Source: Pythium myriotylum
Taxonomy: Eukaryota > Oomycota > Peronosporomycetes > Pythiales > Pythiaceae
Reading direction: 5' to 3'
DNA: 64,000 nucleotides
Assembly (NCBI GenBank): GCA_023091665.1
Contig: JALJCQ010000007.1
Span: forward strand, 1 to 64,000
Numbering within the stretch: position 1 is the stretch's first letter; every line of letters begins with the position of its first letter. Both the position numbers and the translations under genes were made by a program. The notes under the pieces were generated by a model. The model did not search any database and was not told the DNA's origin. It was given only the letters and a program-made list of their open reading frames with translations. Positions 8,692 through 17,546 of this stretch are shown here, piece after piece.

Positions 8692-9756
8692 ATGGTCACG
8701 CTTCGCTTCGCCACTGCTACAGCCGCAAGCCTCATCGCGTTCATCGGAGTGATCGCCCCAGCGAACGGCCAAAACATGTCTTTCGGCGCCGATAACTTCT
8801 TCCGCAGCAACCTTGTCGCTGCTCAACCCGTTTTTTTCCCGTCCAAGTTTGGTTTCAAGGTGGCCGGCAACCTTTTCGTGCCCAAGGACCTATCTGCTGA
8901 CTCATCTGCTCCAGCTATCGTCGTCGGCCATCCGCACGGCGCTGTCAAGGAGCAGAGCGCCAACCTCTACGCCACGAAACTCGCCGAACAAGGCTTCATT
9001 ACACTCTCGGTGGACCTCATCGGCTGGGGCCAAAGCGATGCCGTTCCCCACAACAGCGTCAACCCTGAGCTCTACGCCGAGACTTTTCTCGCGGCGGTAG
9101 ACTACCTTGGGTTGCAGAAGACGGTCCAGCGCGAGAACATCGGTGCACTCGGGATCTGCGGCAGCGGCTCCTTCGCGATCAGCGCCGCCAAGATTGACTC
9201 GCGCATCAAGGCGGTTGCCACCGTCAGCATGTACAACATGGGCGAGAGCACCCGCACCGGCATTGGCAAGTCCGTGACGCTCGAGCAGCGCAAGGGAATG
9301 ATCGATTCCGTGTCTCGCCAGCGCTGGGTCGAGGCCGAGAGTGGCGAGGCCGGATACGTCCAGATGATGCCTTACGTTCTACCAGAGAACCCACCTGCAA
9401 TTCTTGACGAGTTCTGGCAGTTCTACCGCACGGCTCGCGGCGAGTACACGCCCGTGGGCTCCACCCGTGACCTCAACTCGCGTCCCAACCTCGTCACCAA
9501 TATTCAGTTGCTCAACTTCTATCCGTTCCAAGACATCGATACGATTTCGCCGCGCCCTCTGCTCTTCGTCTCAGGTGACCGTGCGCACTCGCAAGACTTC
9601 TCCAAGGATGCGTACGAACGTGCGGCCGAGCCAAAGGAGCTCTACTGGGTACCGAATGCCAACCACGTGGACCTCTATGACCGCACGGAACTTATTCCGT
9701 TCGCCAAGCTCACCGAGTTCTTCCGTGCGGGTCTCGCGAGCAACGGTACGGCCTAA
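8692..9756 (+). CDS. Alpha/beta hydrolase, dienelactone-hydrolase-like, secreted paralogue
   Basis: A 354-residue paralogue of the gene at 6396-7358, closely similar along its whole catalytic part. The nucleophile elbow GICGSGS is near residue 158, the acid in VSGDRAHS near 297 and the histidine in NANHVDLYD near 325. It differs by an N-terminal hydrophobic signal peptide, MVTLRFATATAASLIAFIGV, followed by a cleavage-site-like APANGQ, so the product is predicted to be secreted. Start chosen at ATG 8692 in good context (ACCATGG). An upstream ATG at 8632 would bury the signal peptide behind 20 polar residues. Secretion beside a telomere suggests an extracellular esterase or lactonase role, but the substrate is unknown. 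Confidence 0.88.
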   Translation: MVTLRFATATAASLIAFIGVIAPANGQNMSFGADNFFRSNLVAAQPVFFPSKFGFKVAGNLFVPKDLSADSSAPAIVVGHPHGAVKEQSANLYATKLAEQGFITLSVDLIGWGQSDAVPHNSVNPELYAETFLAAVDYLGLQKTVQRENIGALGICGSGSFAISAAKIDSRIKAVATVSMYNMGESTRTGIGKSVTLEQRKGMIDSVSRQRWVEAESGEAGYVQMMPYVLPENPPAILDEFWQFYRTARGEYTPVGSTRDLNSRPNLVTNIQLLNFYPFQDIDTISPRPLLFVSGDRAHSQDFSKDAYERAAEPKELYWVPNANHVDLYDRTELIPFAKLTEFFRAGLASNGTA

Positions 9757-9971
9757 GAGATGTCCTCGTCCAGATCACCAGACATGAGAAGGACATGACG
9801 CATCGAGAAGAGGTGGAGAGGAGCCAGTGGGGGTAGGCTGGCTGATAACTGACTTCCATTCCAAATGCACATCAAAACGTTTGTATTTGGCGTGAATTCA
9901 TTGCGAGAATAGAACGTCGTGTTGGGACTCGTTGTGTAGGCTTGGTGAGAGGATAGCCTAGGCCTTAGCTC

Positions 9972-11612
9972 CTACTTGACGGGTTGTCCCTCCTTCATGA
10001 AGGCCTTGATGGACTTCTGGCCGGGCTCTCGCTTGCTAAAGCCATGGCGGCCACTGCGATAGCCCTTGCTCTTCTCGTTCTTGTTGCCGTTGACTTTGCC
10101 GTCGCCGATACGCGCGCTGTGGGTCGTCCAGCCACGGCCCTGGACGATCGGCTTGGGGTACGTGGACTGCAGGTCAAGCCACGGCGTATGGACGAGCGCC
10201 TTGTTCTTGATGGAGGCACGTAGCTCCGGGATCCACTGGAGCACGAACTCGCCGTTCGGGTCGTAGTCTTTGGCCTGCTTGATCATATTGAAGTATCGGT
10301 CCTCGCGCGGATCGTTGCCGAGGCCGGCGACATAGAGCCAGTTGCCGTAGTTGGACGCCGGGTCGTGGTCCAGCAGCTTGCTCTCGAACCACTCGGCGCC
10401 CATGCGCCAGTCGATGCCGAGGTCTTTGACCAAGAACGACGCCACGTTCTGACGCCCGCGGTTCGACATCCAGCCTGTGGCTGCGAGCTCGCGCATGTTG
10501 GCGTCCACAAACGGCACGCCCGTGGTGCCGTCGCACCACTTTTGGAACTTGGCCAGGTCGTTGCTCCACTGCACCGGCTTGCTGTAGATGCCGCCTTCGA
10601 AGAAGAGTCGGTTGCCGTACTTCATGGCCACGTACTTGAGGTAGTCGCGCCAGAGCAGCTCGAACCAGACCCAGTACGTGCTCTCGTTGCCGCCGCGCGC
10701 GTCCTCGTACTGCGCGAGCTCGTGCATGATCTGCCGCGCGCTCAGACACCCGAGCGCGAGCCACGGGCTGAACTTGGTGCTGTACTCGGTGCCCACGAGG
10801 CCGTTGCGCGTTTGCTTGTACGTGCGCACCGCGCCGCCGTAGAGGTAGCTGCGCAGGCGCTCGAGCGCCGCGGTCTCGCCGCCGGGCCACGGGAAGGCCG
10901 ACTGCGGCGGCTGCGTGGGCAGCGTCTGCAGCTCGTCAAAGAGCTCGTTGCGCGACGGCGGCACCGCGGTGGGCAGCGGCGGCAGCGTCTCGGGCTCGGG
11001 CACGGGCGGCGCGACCACGGAGGCGTCGAACTTGCGCGCCTTCTCGATCATCGTGCGGAACTGGCTGAAGACGTCGGGCAGCTCGGCGATGCGTCCGGGC
11101 AGCTTGTGCGGCGGCACCATGGTGGACGTGTGGACCACGCGCAGCGGCACGTGGGCCATGTGCTCTCGCAGCTGGCGCACGAGGATGTTTTCTTCGTGCG
11201 TGTACTCGGCGCTGAGGAAGAGCTGGACGTTCGCGCCGGCGTAGAGCGGGAGCACGAGGTCGCGCAGGACGCGGAAGGCGTCGCCGTGGAGCACGACGAG
11301 GTCGCTCTGCTTGGCGCGCAGCCGCGCCTGCAGGTCGCGCAGGCTCTCGAGCAGGAAGCGGCGCTTGAGCCCGGCGCAGCGCGGGAAGCCGAAGTGCCAC
11401 GTGCGCTTGTCCACGAAGCGCGCGTCGAGCACGGCGAGCGGCAGCAGCGCGGCGCTCTGCTGGCACGCGGCGGCCAGCGCCGGGTTGTCGTGGAGCCGCA
11501 GGTCGTTGCGGAAGAGCACGATGGCGAGCGAGCGGCTCATGGCGAGAGAGAAGGCGAGTGAGGCGCCGGCGGCATGGGCGGAACGCCGTTGAATTCCGAC
11601 GAAGCGCGGCAC
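9972..11612 (-). CDS. CRY-DASH cryptochrome/photolyase
   Basis: A 546-residue photolyase/cryptochrome family member. The photolyase alpha/beta domain starts at LAIVLFRNDLRLHDNP. The FAD-binding helical domain contains YKQTRNGLVGTEYSTKFSPW, WFELLWRDYLKY, and the DASH-type RGRQNVASFLVKDLGIDWR followed by DHDPASNYGNWLYVAGLGND. These identify the DASH clade, whose members repair pyrimidine dimers mainly in single-stranded DNA using FAD and a folate antenna. The C-terminal tail is Gly/Arg/Lys-rich. The first 24 residues (Arg and Ala, no acids) before a second Met at 11540 could be a mitochondrial presequence, so both starts are plausible. It is intronless and convergent to the secreted hydrolase. 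Confidence 0.93.
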   Translation of the reverse strand: MPRFVGIQRRSAHAAGASLAFSLAMSRSLAIVLFRNDLRLHDNPALAAACQQSAALLPLAVLDARFVDKRTWHFGFPRCAGLKRRFLLESLRDLQARLRAKQSDLVVLHGDAFRVLRDLVLPLYAGANVQLFLSAEYTHEENILVRQLREHMAHVPLRVVHTSTMVPPHKLPGRIAELPDVFSQFRTMIEKARKFDASVVAPPVPEPETLPPLPTAVPPSRNELFDELQTLPTQPPQSAFPWPGGETAALERLRSYLYGGAVRTYKQTRNGLVGTEYSTKFSPWLALGCLSARQIMHELAQYEDARGGNESTYWVWFELLWRDYLKYVAMKYGNRLFFEGGIYSKPVQWSNDLAKFQKWCDGTTGVPFVDANMRELAATGWMSNRGRQNVASFLVKDLGIDWRMGAEWFESKLLDHDPASNYGNWLYVAGLGNDPREDRYFNMIKQAKDYDPNGEFVLQWIPELRASIKNKALVHTPWLDLQSTYPKPIVQGRGWTTHSARIGDGKVNGNKNEKSKGYRSGRHGFSKREPGQKSIKAFMKEGQPVK

Positions 11613-11697
11613 GGGATCAGAGGGAAAAAGCCTAATTGAGAGGGTATTTTAGGATAAAAAAGCGGCCTAGAAGAGGGATTGGGAGGTTACGAACCGC

Positions 11698-11791
11698 GTT
11701 GCTGGGCGACTCGGTTCGTAACGACAGCGTTGAAGCCAGAGGCAGACTCAGTTGCTGGGCGACTCGGTTCGTAACGACAGCGTTGAAGCCA
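11698..11791 (+). repeat. 41-bp direct repeat
   Basis: Two identical 41-bp copies (11698-11738 and 11751-11791) starting GTTGCTGGGCGACTCGG are separated by 12 bp. They lie in the spacer between CRY-DASH and the first nitrate transporter (11613-12159), in which no gene was recognised. Confidence 0.9.
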
Positions 11792-12159
11792 TGTACGCAC
11801 CATGGGAGTTTGGATCCGACTGTCGCATTCAATGGGAGAGCGACGGCGACTTTTACGGCGACGACCCATGTCCGCAATGTGCATGACCCAAGCTGCACGC
11901 AGTGGACGTGGTCGTCGTCACGCGGATGCATGCTGAAGGACGTTACGTTACCTGGAGCAGGCTGCGGCTTCGTCGCTGGGCTCTTCTACTCGACGACCTA
12001 GACAGCTAAAACCATGAAGCTTACACTATGGCAAGCGAAGGATCTCAACGTGAATTGACATGTATGAGAGAAAAGTTTTAATGCCCCGTGTAAAAAAGAA
12101 AGATCGGATCGCGGAATGCAGATATGGTGATTCAACAGAGAACCTGGCATCCCGTTTCC

Positions 12160-13707
12160 TCACACCCGGCTCGTTTGCTGCACACCTCCGTGTACACTGT
12201 CATCGCATTCAGTCGCGGCAGCGCTGCCGTGGACCGAGTCGTCGCCGGTCGGGTGGTGGTTCCTCCACATCGAACCTTCGCCATCCACGACGCTCAAGAG
12301 ACACAGCATGGCAGCGCCAGCCACGAAGAGGCTCAGACGGGCGAAGCTCTCGTCTCGCCGACCGATCGATTTGAACATGATGCTCCAGCCGAGCGCACCG
12401 GCATTGCCACCCGCACCCACAATGCCCGAGGTGATGCCCGTGAACTGCGGAGCGACGTAGGGGACAATGCCGTAGGTCGTGCCTGTACAAGCCTGCACGA
12501 AGATACCGAAGACGATGAGCATCGGGATGCTGCCACTCAGTGTCGTGACGCGACTGAACACGTACAACGACGCAGCCTGCCCAGCGAACGCCACAAACTG
12601 CACGAAAATGCGACCACGCATGGCCCATCGACGGCTGGCCACGTCCGACGCGTAGCCGCCAGCCGCACGAGCGAAAAGACACATGAGCCCGAAGAGCGAC
12701 GAGATGAGACTGGCGCGCGTCTGCGAGAGAAGGCGACACTTGTTGGCGTCGGTCGTCGGATCACACGCGTCGCCGCGCTTAAAGTCCTCGTAGTAAAAGA
12801 GACTGAGCACGTTGTGGACCTGGAGCTCGACGCCGAAGGAGCACGCGTACTGGAACGCGAGGATCCAGACAACAGGCCTCGCCGCTACGTTCAGCATGGC
12901 CGTCTTGACATCCGTCTTGAGTACGGGAGCCTTCGCGACGTCGTTCTCGTTCTCATGGAGCTTCTTGAGGTCGCGGTAGTTGCCGTGCGGACAGTCATCC
13001 GAGTACAAGTACAGGAAGACGCCCGTCACGACCATGACGACCGCCGGGATGACGAGCGTGAGGCGCCAGCCCATGTCGTCCGAGACAGTGCCGCCCGTGG
13101 TGACGAGGTCAAAGAGCAGCGGTGTGATGAGGTAGGCGCCGCCAGCACCCAGGTTCCCCCAGCCAGCGGCGAGCGCGTTCGCACTACCCACGACCTCCTT
13201 CGTGAACATGGTCGACGTCCAGTACGCCGTGGCCACGAAGGTACAGCCCACGAGGCCGATGAAGAACCGTGCAAACATGAGTCCCGAGTACGACGTGACA
13301 AGTGCCGCCGAGGCCACTGGTACGGCGCCCAGCACGAGCAGCGTGGCCTGCACGGTGCGTGAGCCGTAGCGGTCGCAGAGTACTCCGGCGACGACGCGAC
13401 CCATGATGGTGCTGGCGACCGAGACGATGTTGGAGTTGGAGATCTGGTCGTCGGTGAGGTGGAGCTGTTTCTTGATCGTGGGCATGATGGGCGGGATGGA
13501 GAACCACCCGAAGAACGCGATGAAGAAGGAGAACCAGGCGAAGTGGAAGGCGCGCATGTGGGGACGCTGGGCGGAGAGTAGCTTGATCTCACACGCGCGG
13601 TCTCCTTGTGTGGGGTCGGTGGCGATGGCGAAGACTCGGCGTTGCGTGACGCCGGGGGTGGTGACCATGCCGGTGTAGTAGTCAGGTTCAGGGGTCTTGA
13701 GGTTCAT
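12160..13707 (-). CDS. NRT2: High-affinity nitrate transporter NRT2, copy 1
   Basis: A 515-residue major facilitator of the nitrate/nitrite porter family. The N-terminal segment is followed by transmembrane segments such as FAWFSFFIAFFGWFSIPPIM. The family signatures AAGWGNLGAGGAYLITPLLF (helix 5 region) and GIVGAGGNAGALGW (helix 11 region) are both present. It imports nitrate with protons across the plasma membrane. It is divergently placed to the nitrate reductase at 14848. Compared with copy 2 the gene shows no difference seen from about 12494 to 13643, but the last ~100 codons and the 3' flank differ clearly (tail ending GVQQTSRV). At the N-terminus one residue differs (Gln against Lys in TQRR). 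Start at ATG 13707, just behind an 11-bp minisatellite leader. Confidence 0.95.
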   Translation of the reverse strand: MNLKTPEPDYYTGMVTTPGVTQRRVFAIATDPTQGDRACEIKLLSAQRPHMRAFHFAWFSFFIAFFGWFSIPPIMPTIKKQLHLTDDQISNSNIVSVASTIMGRVVAGVLCDRYGSRTVQATLLVLGAVPVASAALVTSYSGLMFARFFIGLVGCTFVATAYWTSTMFTKEVVGSANALAAGWGNLGAGGAYLITPLLFDLVTTGGTVSDDMGWRLTLVIPAVVMVVTGVFLYLYSDDCPHGNYRDLKKLHENENDVAKAPVLKTDVKTAMLNVAARPVVWILAFQYACSFGVELQVHNVLSLFYYEDFKRGDACDPTTDANKCRLLSQTRASLISSLFGLMCLFARAAGGYASDVASRRWAMRGRIFVQFVAFAGQAASLYVFSRVTTLSGSIPMLIVFGIFVQACTGTTYGIVPYVAPQFTGITSGIVGAGGNAGALGWSIMFKSIGRRDESFARLSLFVAGAAMLCLLSVVDGEGSMWRNHHPTGDDSVHGSAAATECDDSVHGGVQQTSRV

Positions 13708-13787
13708 GGTGTGTCTTGGGTGTGTCTTGGGTGTGTCTTGGGTGTGTCTTGGGTGTGTCTTGTGTGTGTCTTGTGCGTGTGTGTTGA
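13708..13787 (-). repeat. 11-bp minisatellite in the NRT2 copy 1 leader
   Basis: GGTGTGTCTTG units (plus-strand reading) repeat about six times immediately before the NRT2 start codon, so on the coding strand the leader reads CAAGACACACC repeats. The homologous leader of copy 2 has fewer units. Confidence 0.9.
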
Positions 13788-14847
13788 TGTGTGCGGGGTA
13801 GATCGCAAAGTGAGTTAAGGTGAGTCACCCGGAAATGCTCACCCCTCCTGTGCTTTCTCAGAGAGAATTACGGGTGACTCACGTGGAAAGTTTTAGGTTG
13901 GAAGTGACGCGTATTGAACTGAGTATCTTCCAACTGCTCCGTGAAAAGACAAAACCTAGTGAAGGAATGCGATTTGCATGTTCTTTTGGTACCTGTATGA
14001 ATTTGTGAAGTCCCCAACTGCGTCACAAAACAATTGAATTGATCTTCAACAAGACTTTCCGAAAAAAATAACCGGCTCATACCAATGGTATTGACGTCCT
14101 TGCTGCGTGTAGAGGCGGTTATATGGATCTACCTAGGTCGCCTTGACTGTCTAATAAGATCGCGCACTCTAGGTACTGATCCCTCAGTAGCTTGCGTCAA
14201 GCTGGAGGTCCATGGCATCGCCCAGCTCATCCACACCAGCAAAGCCGCCTGGACTAGCCAATTGCAGCTGGAAAACGGTCTAGCTAGTGCGCGTCAGGCG
14301 TGGCGTGGTGCTTCGGATTGGTGCCACGTACGACGGGTCACGCAAAGAGTCCATAACGAGCCAGCGAGAGGAGAGGAGAAGACCCAGAACAGAACGGAGC
14401 CCATCTCCAAACTGAAGTTGAAGCGACGGGGCCGGTGGTATAACTACAAGGAAACTCGTGCAGCGACTGTCCAGTGTACGCAGAACAGAGAGACCGCGCC
14501 CATCGCGTGGTTAACTTTGTCGCCAGCGGTCGCGCAGCTGATCCTTGTTTCCGCAAGTGGAGATGGGGTTTCGACTGCTCAGTGATCGTTGAGTTATCCT
14601 CAATCCATCTCCTCCAAAGTGACGCACTTGAATGAACCAATCGCCTCGCAGGACGATGTAGCCAATCGCATCGTCTCATCACATCAGCCTGCGACTATGG
14701 AGACGCGGCGGCGCCATCGATGCGCGACAGGTCAAGCGGCTACAAAGGCCAAGGAAGAAGCAGAGACGTGAGTCACCCGCAAGTCGAGTGCGTTATCCGA
14801 AATTGTAGTCATTCCCACTCTCTCCCTCTCTCGCTCGCTCGCTCGCC
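13788..14847. promoter_or_regulatory. Divergent NRT2-NR promoter region, copy 1
   Basis: This non-coding spacer separates divergent NRT2 and NR genes. GGGTGACTCA, or its complement TGAGTCACCC, occurs at 13821-13830, 13872-13881 and 14769-14778. Its core TGASTCA is the type bound by AP-1/GCN4-like bZIP factors. Blocks shared with copy 2 are CGTTGAGTTATCCTCAA (14587-14603), GTAGCCAAT (14658-14666, a CCAAT box) and TATGGAGACGNGGCGGCG (14696-14713). TCATTCCCACTC at 14809-14820, about 30-40 nt before the NR ATG, loosely resembles an oomycete initiator. From 14769 onward the sequence is identical to copy 2. Small ORFs here have no features. Confidence 0.65.
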
Positions 14848-17346
14848 ATGCCTCCCACCACCACCACCACGACCATCGACCCTCGCGACGTCGGCACGCC
14901 CGACGACTGGATCCCTCGCCACCCAGACCTCATCCGCCTCACGGGTCGACACCCGTTCAACTGCGAGCCACCACTACGCCACCTCAAGACCTTCGTCACA
15001 CCCAGCGACGTCCACTATGTGCGCAACCACGGAGCTGTGCCGCGGCTCACATGGGATGACCACTCCTTCAGCATCGACGGGCTCGTGGACTCGCCACGAA
15101 GCTTCTCCATGGACGAGGTCACGAGAGACTTCGCCGACAAGGTCGTGTCGATGCCTGTGCTGCTAGTGTGTGCAGGCAACCGCCGCAAGGAGCAGAACAT
15201 GATCAAGAAGTCGATCGGGTTCAGCTGGGGCGCCGGCGCGGCCTCGACGGCTGTCTGGACGGGTGTGCGGCTCAGTGAGCTACTCGCAGTCTGTGGCGTC
15301 GACACGTCACGCGCCAAGTACGTCTGGTTCGAAGGCGCGGACACGCTCCCACACAGCAACTACGGCACGTGCATCCCGGCGCATACGGCGCTGGACCCGT
15401 CGTGCGACGTGCTGGTCGCGTGGGAGATGAACGGCGAACGCCTCACACCAGACCACGGCTTCCCCGTGCGCATCATCGTGCCGGGCCACATCGGCGGCCG
15501 CATGGTCAAGTGGCTCACGCGCATCCACGTGAGCGACATTGAGTCGACCAACCACCACCACCTCCACGACAACCGCGTGCTGCCGTCGCACGTCGACGCC
15601 GACAAAGCCACGGCCGAGAACTGGTGGGCGCGACCCGAGTTCGCCATCCAGGAGCTCAACATCAACTCGGTCTTGCTCTCTCCGGGACACGAGGAGAAAC
15701 TCGATCTCGCCGGCGATGACTTCTACACGGTCAGCGGGTATGCGTACACGGGTGGTGGACGCCGCGTGCACCGCGTCGAGGTGACGCTCAACGACGGCAA
15801 GCAGTGGCTCGACTGCCACATCAAGGACACGGAGAAGCCGAACGCGGCCGGGAAGATGTGGTGCTGGGTGCAGTTCGAGCTGTCGCTTCCCGTGGCGGCG
15901 CTGCTGCGTGCCAAGGAGATCTGCGTGCGGGCATGGGACGTCGCCATGAACACGCAGCCTGAGTTCCCGACGTGGAACGTCATGGGTATGATGAACAACC
16001 CGTGGTTCCGCGTGCGGATCCACCGCACGGAGGACTCGATTCTCTTTGAGCATCCGACCAACGGCGGCTCTCTCAAGGGAGGCTGGATGACCACAGAACG
16101 CATCGTCCGGACCATCGACAAGACTGTCGACGAGGACGACGATGGCGATAGCCTCGTGGATCCGTCGAAGGAGTCCGCGGCGGTCGCTGTCGACGGAGAC
16201 GAGCTGACTGTCGATCGACAGAAGCAGAAGCTGGCACAGATCGCAGCCAAGCTGCCGCTCATCTCTCGCGACGAGATCGCCAAGCACAACTCTCGAGAGA
16301 GCTGTTGGTTTATCTGTCGCGGACTCGTGTACGACGCCACGACGTTCCTGGACGCGCACCCGGGTGGAGCCGCGAGCATCTTGCTCTGCGCTGGCACCGA
16401 CTGCTCGGACGAGTTCGAGTCGATCCACTCGAGCAAGGCCTGGGGAATGCTCGCTCCCTACTGCATCGGTCGCTGCGAAGGCGACGAAGAGGCCACCACG
16501 GAAGACGACGCATCAGTCACGGACACGGCGTCCGAGGATGGAGACGCCGTGGCTTTGCGAGGACCACAGAAAGTGCCGCTCGTGCTTATCTCGAAGCAGG
16601 TCGTGAGCCGCGATACGCGCGTGTTCCGCTTCGCGTTGCCGGCCAAACACCTCAAGCTTGGACTCCCGACGGGAAACCACGTGCTGCTCTACGCCAAGAT
16701 CCGTGGCAAGACGGTCGTGCGCGCGTACACGCCTATCTCTCCAAATGACGACGAAGGCTTTGTCTCATTCCTCATCAAGATCTACTTTGCCGGCGAGAAC
16801 CCGGCGCACCCGGAGGGAGGTCTCTTCTCGCAGTACCTGGACGAGCTCCACCTGGGCTCTCGCATCGAGGTCAAGGGTCCGCTGGGCCATTTCACGTACC
16901 GAGGACGTGGAGATTGCTGCATCGACGGTCGTCAGCCGTTCCATGTCTCCAAGTTCGGTCTCATCGCCGGCGGTACGGGCATCACGCCTATCTACCAAAT
17001 TCTACGCGCGATCCTCAGCGACCCAGAAGACACGACGAGCGTATCGCTCATCTACTGCGCACGCACCGAGAAGGATCTTCTGTTGCGCGACGAACTCGAG
17101 GCGCTGCAGCGCACGAGACCGGCGCAGTGTCGTATCTTCTATACGCTGTCGGATCTCGCCCCGGGCGAGTCTCCCGAGTGGACTCAGGGTCGATCGCAGC
17201 TGACGTTCGCGATGGTAGAGGAGGTGATCGGTCGCGATGCGAGCCACGTGGCTCTCTGTGGGCCACCGGGACTGCTGCAGTACGCGTGCTTGCCGGCGCT
17301 GGAGAAGCTGGGGTACGACAGCACGCTGCAGGTGACGCAATTGTAA
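14848..17346 (+). CDS. NR: Assimilatory nitrate reductase, copy 1
   Basis: An 832-residue eukaryotic nitrate reductase with full domain order. The molybdopterin domain has its Mo-ligand Cys108 in VCAGNRR, and a Mo-cofactor dimerisation domain follows. The cytochrome b5 domain has heme ligands His504 in DAHPGG and His527 in ESIHSS. The FAD domain has RAYTPIS and the NAD(P)H domain GGTGITPIYQ and CGPPGL. It reduces nitrate to nitrite in the cytosol with NAD(P)H. The protein is identical to copy 2 (20132-22630). The only base difference seen between them is T at 16974 against C at 22258, which is silent. Identity starts 79 bp before the ATG and fades just after the stop. Convergent to NRT2 copy 2 with a 200-bp gap. 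Confidence 0.97.
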   Translation: MPPTTTTTTIDPRDVGTPDDWIPRHPDLIRLTGRHPFNCEPPLRHLKTFVTPSDVHYVRNHGAVPRLTWDDHSFSIDGLVDSPRSFSMDEVTRDFADKVVSMPVLLVCAGNRRKEQNMIKKSIGFSWGAGAASTAVWTGVRLSELLAVCGVDTSRAKYVWFEGADTLPHSNYGTCIPAHTALDPSCDVLVAWEMNGERLTPDHGFPVRIIVPGHIGGRMVKWLTRIHVSDIESTNHHHLHDNRVLPSHVDADKATAENWWARPEFAIQELNINSVLLSPGHEEKLDLAGDDFYTVSGYAYTGGGRRVHRVEVTLNDGKQWLDCHIKDTEKPNAAGKMWCWVQFELSLPVAALLRAKEICVRAWDVAMNTQPEFPTWNVMGMMNNPWFRVRIHRTEDSILFEHPTNGGSLKGGWMTTERIVRTIDKTVDEDDDGDSLVDPSKESAAVAVDGDELTVDRQKQKLAQIAAKLPLISRDEIAKHNSRESCWFICRGLVYDATTFLDAHPGGAASILLCAGTDCSDEFESIHSSKAWGMLAPYCIGRCEGDEEATTEDDASVTDTASEDGDAVALRGPQKVPLVLISKQVVSRDTRVFRFALPAKHLKLGLPTGNHVLLYAKIRGKTVVRAYTPISPNDDEGFVSFLIKIYFAGENPAHPEGGLFSQYLDELHLGSRIEVKGPLGHFTYRGRGDCCIDGRQPFHVSKFGLIAGGTGITPIYQILRAILSDPEDTTSVSLIYCARTEKDLLLRDELEALQRTRPAQCRIFYTLSDLAPGESPEWTQGRSQLTFAMVEEVIGRDASHVALCGPPGLLQYACLPALEKLGYDSTLQVTQL

Positions 17347-17546
17347 TTTCGGTCGGTTTTCGCATGAGTATAAATTATCCATTTGCTACCTACAAAACAA
17401 GATTCTCGCGAAGAATGATTCTGTATCCCTTGTCTCGTATTCTCATTACTCAGTGCTTTAGCTCTGAAGATGATGTGTCTTCGATTTGGTGATCACTGCC
17501 AACTTCTGCATCCCTTCTTAGTTCTCTCTCGTGGGGTTACGGACCC

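Noticed and set aside
10365..11561. 398-codon ORF antisense to CRY-DASH
   Set aside because: Composition typical of a shadow frame. The minus strand encodes a full conserved photolyase.
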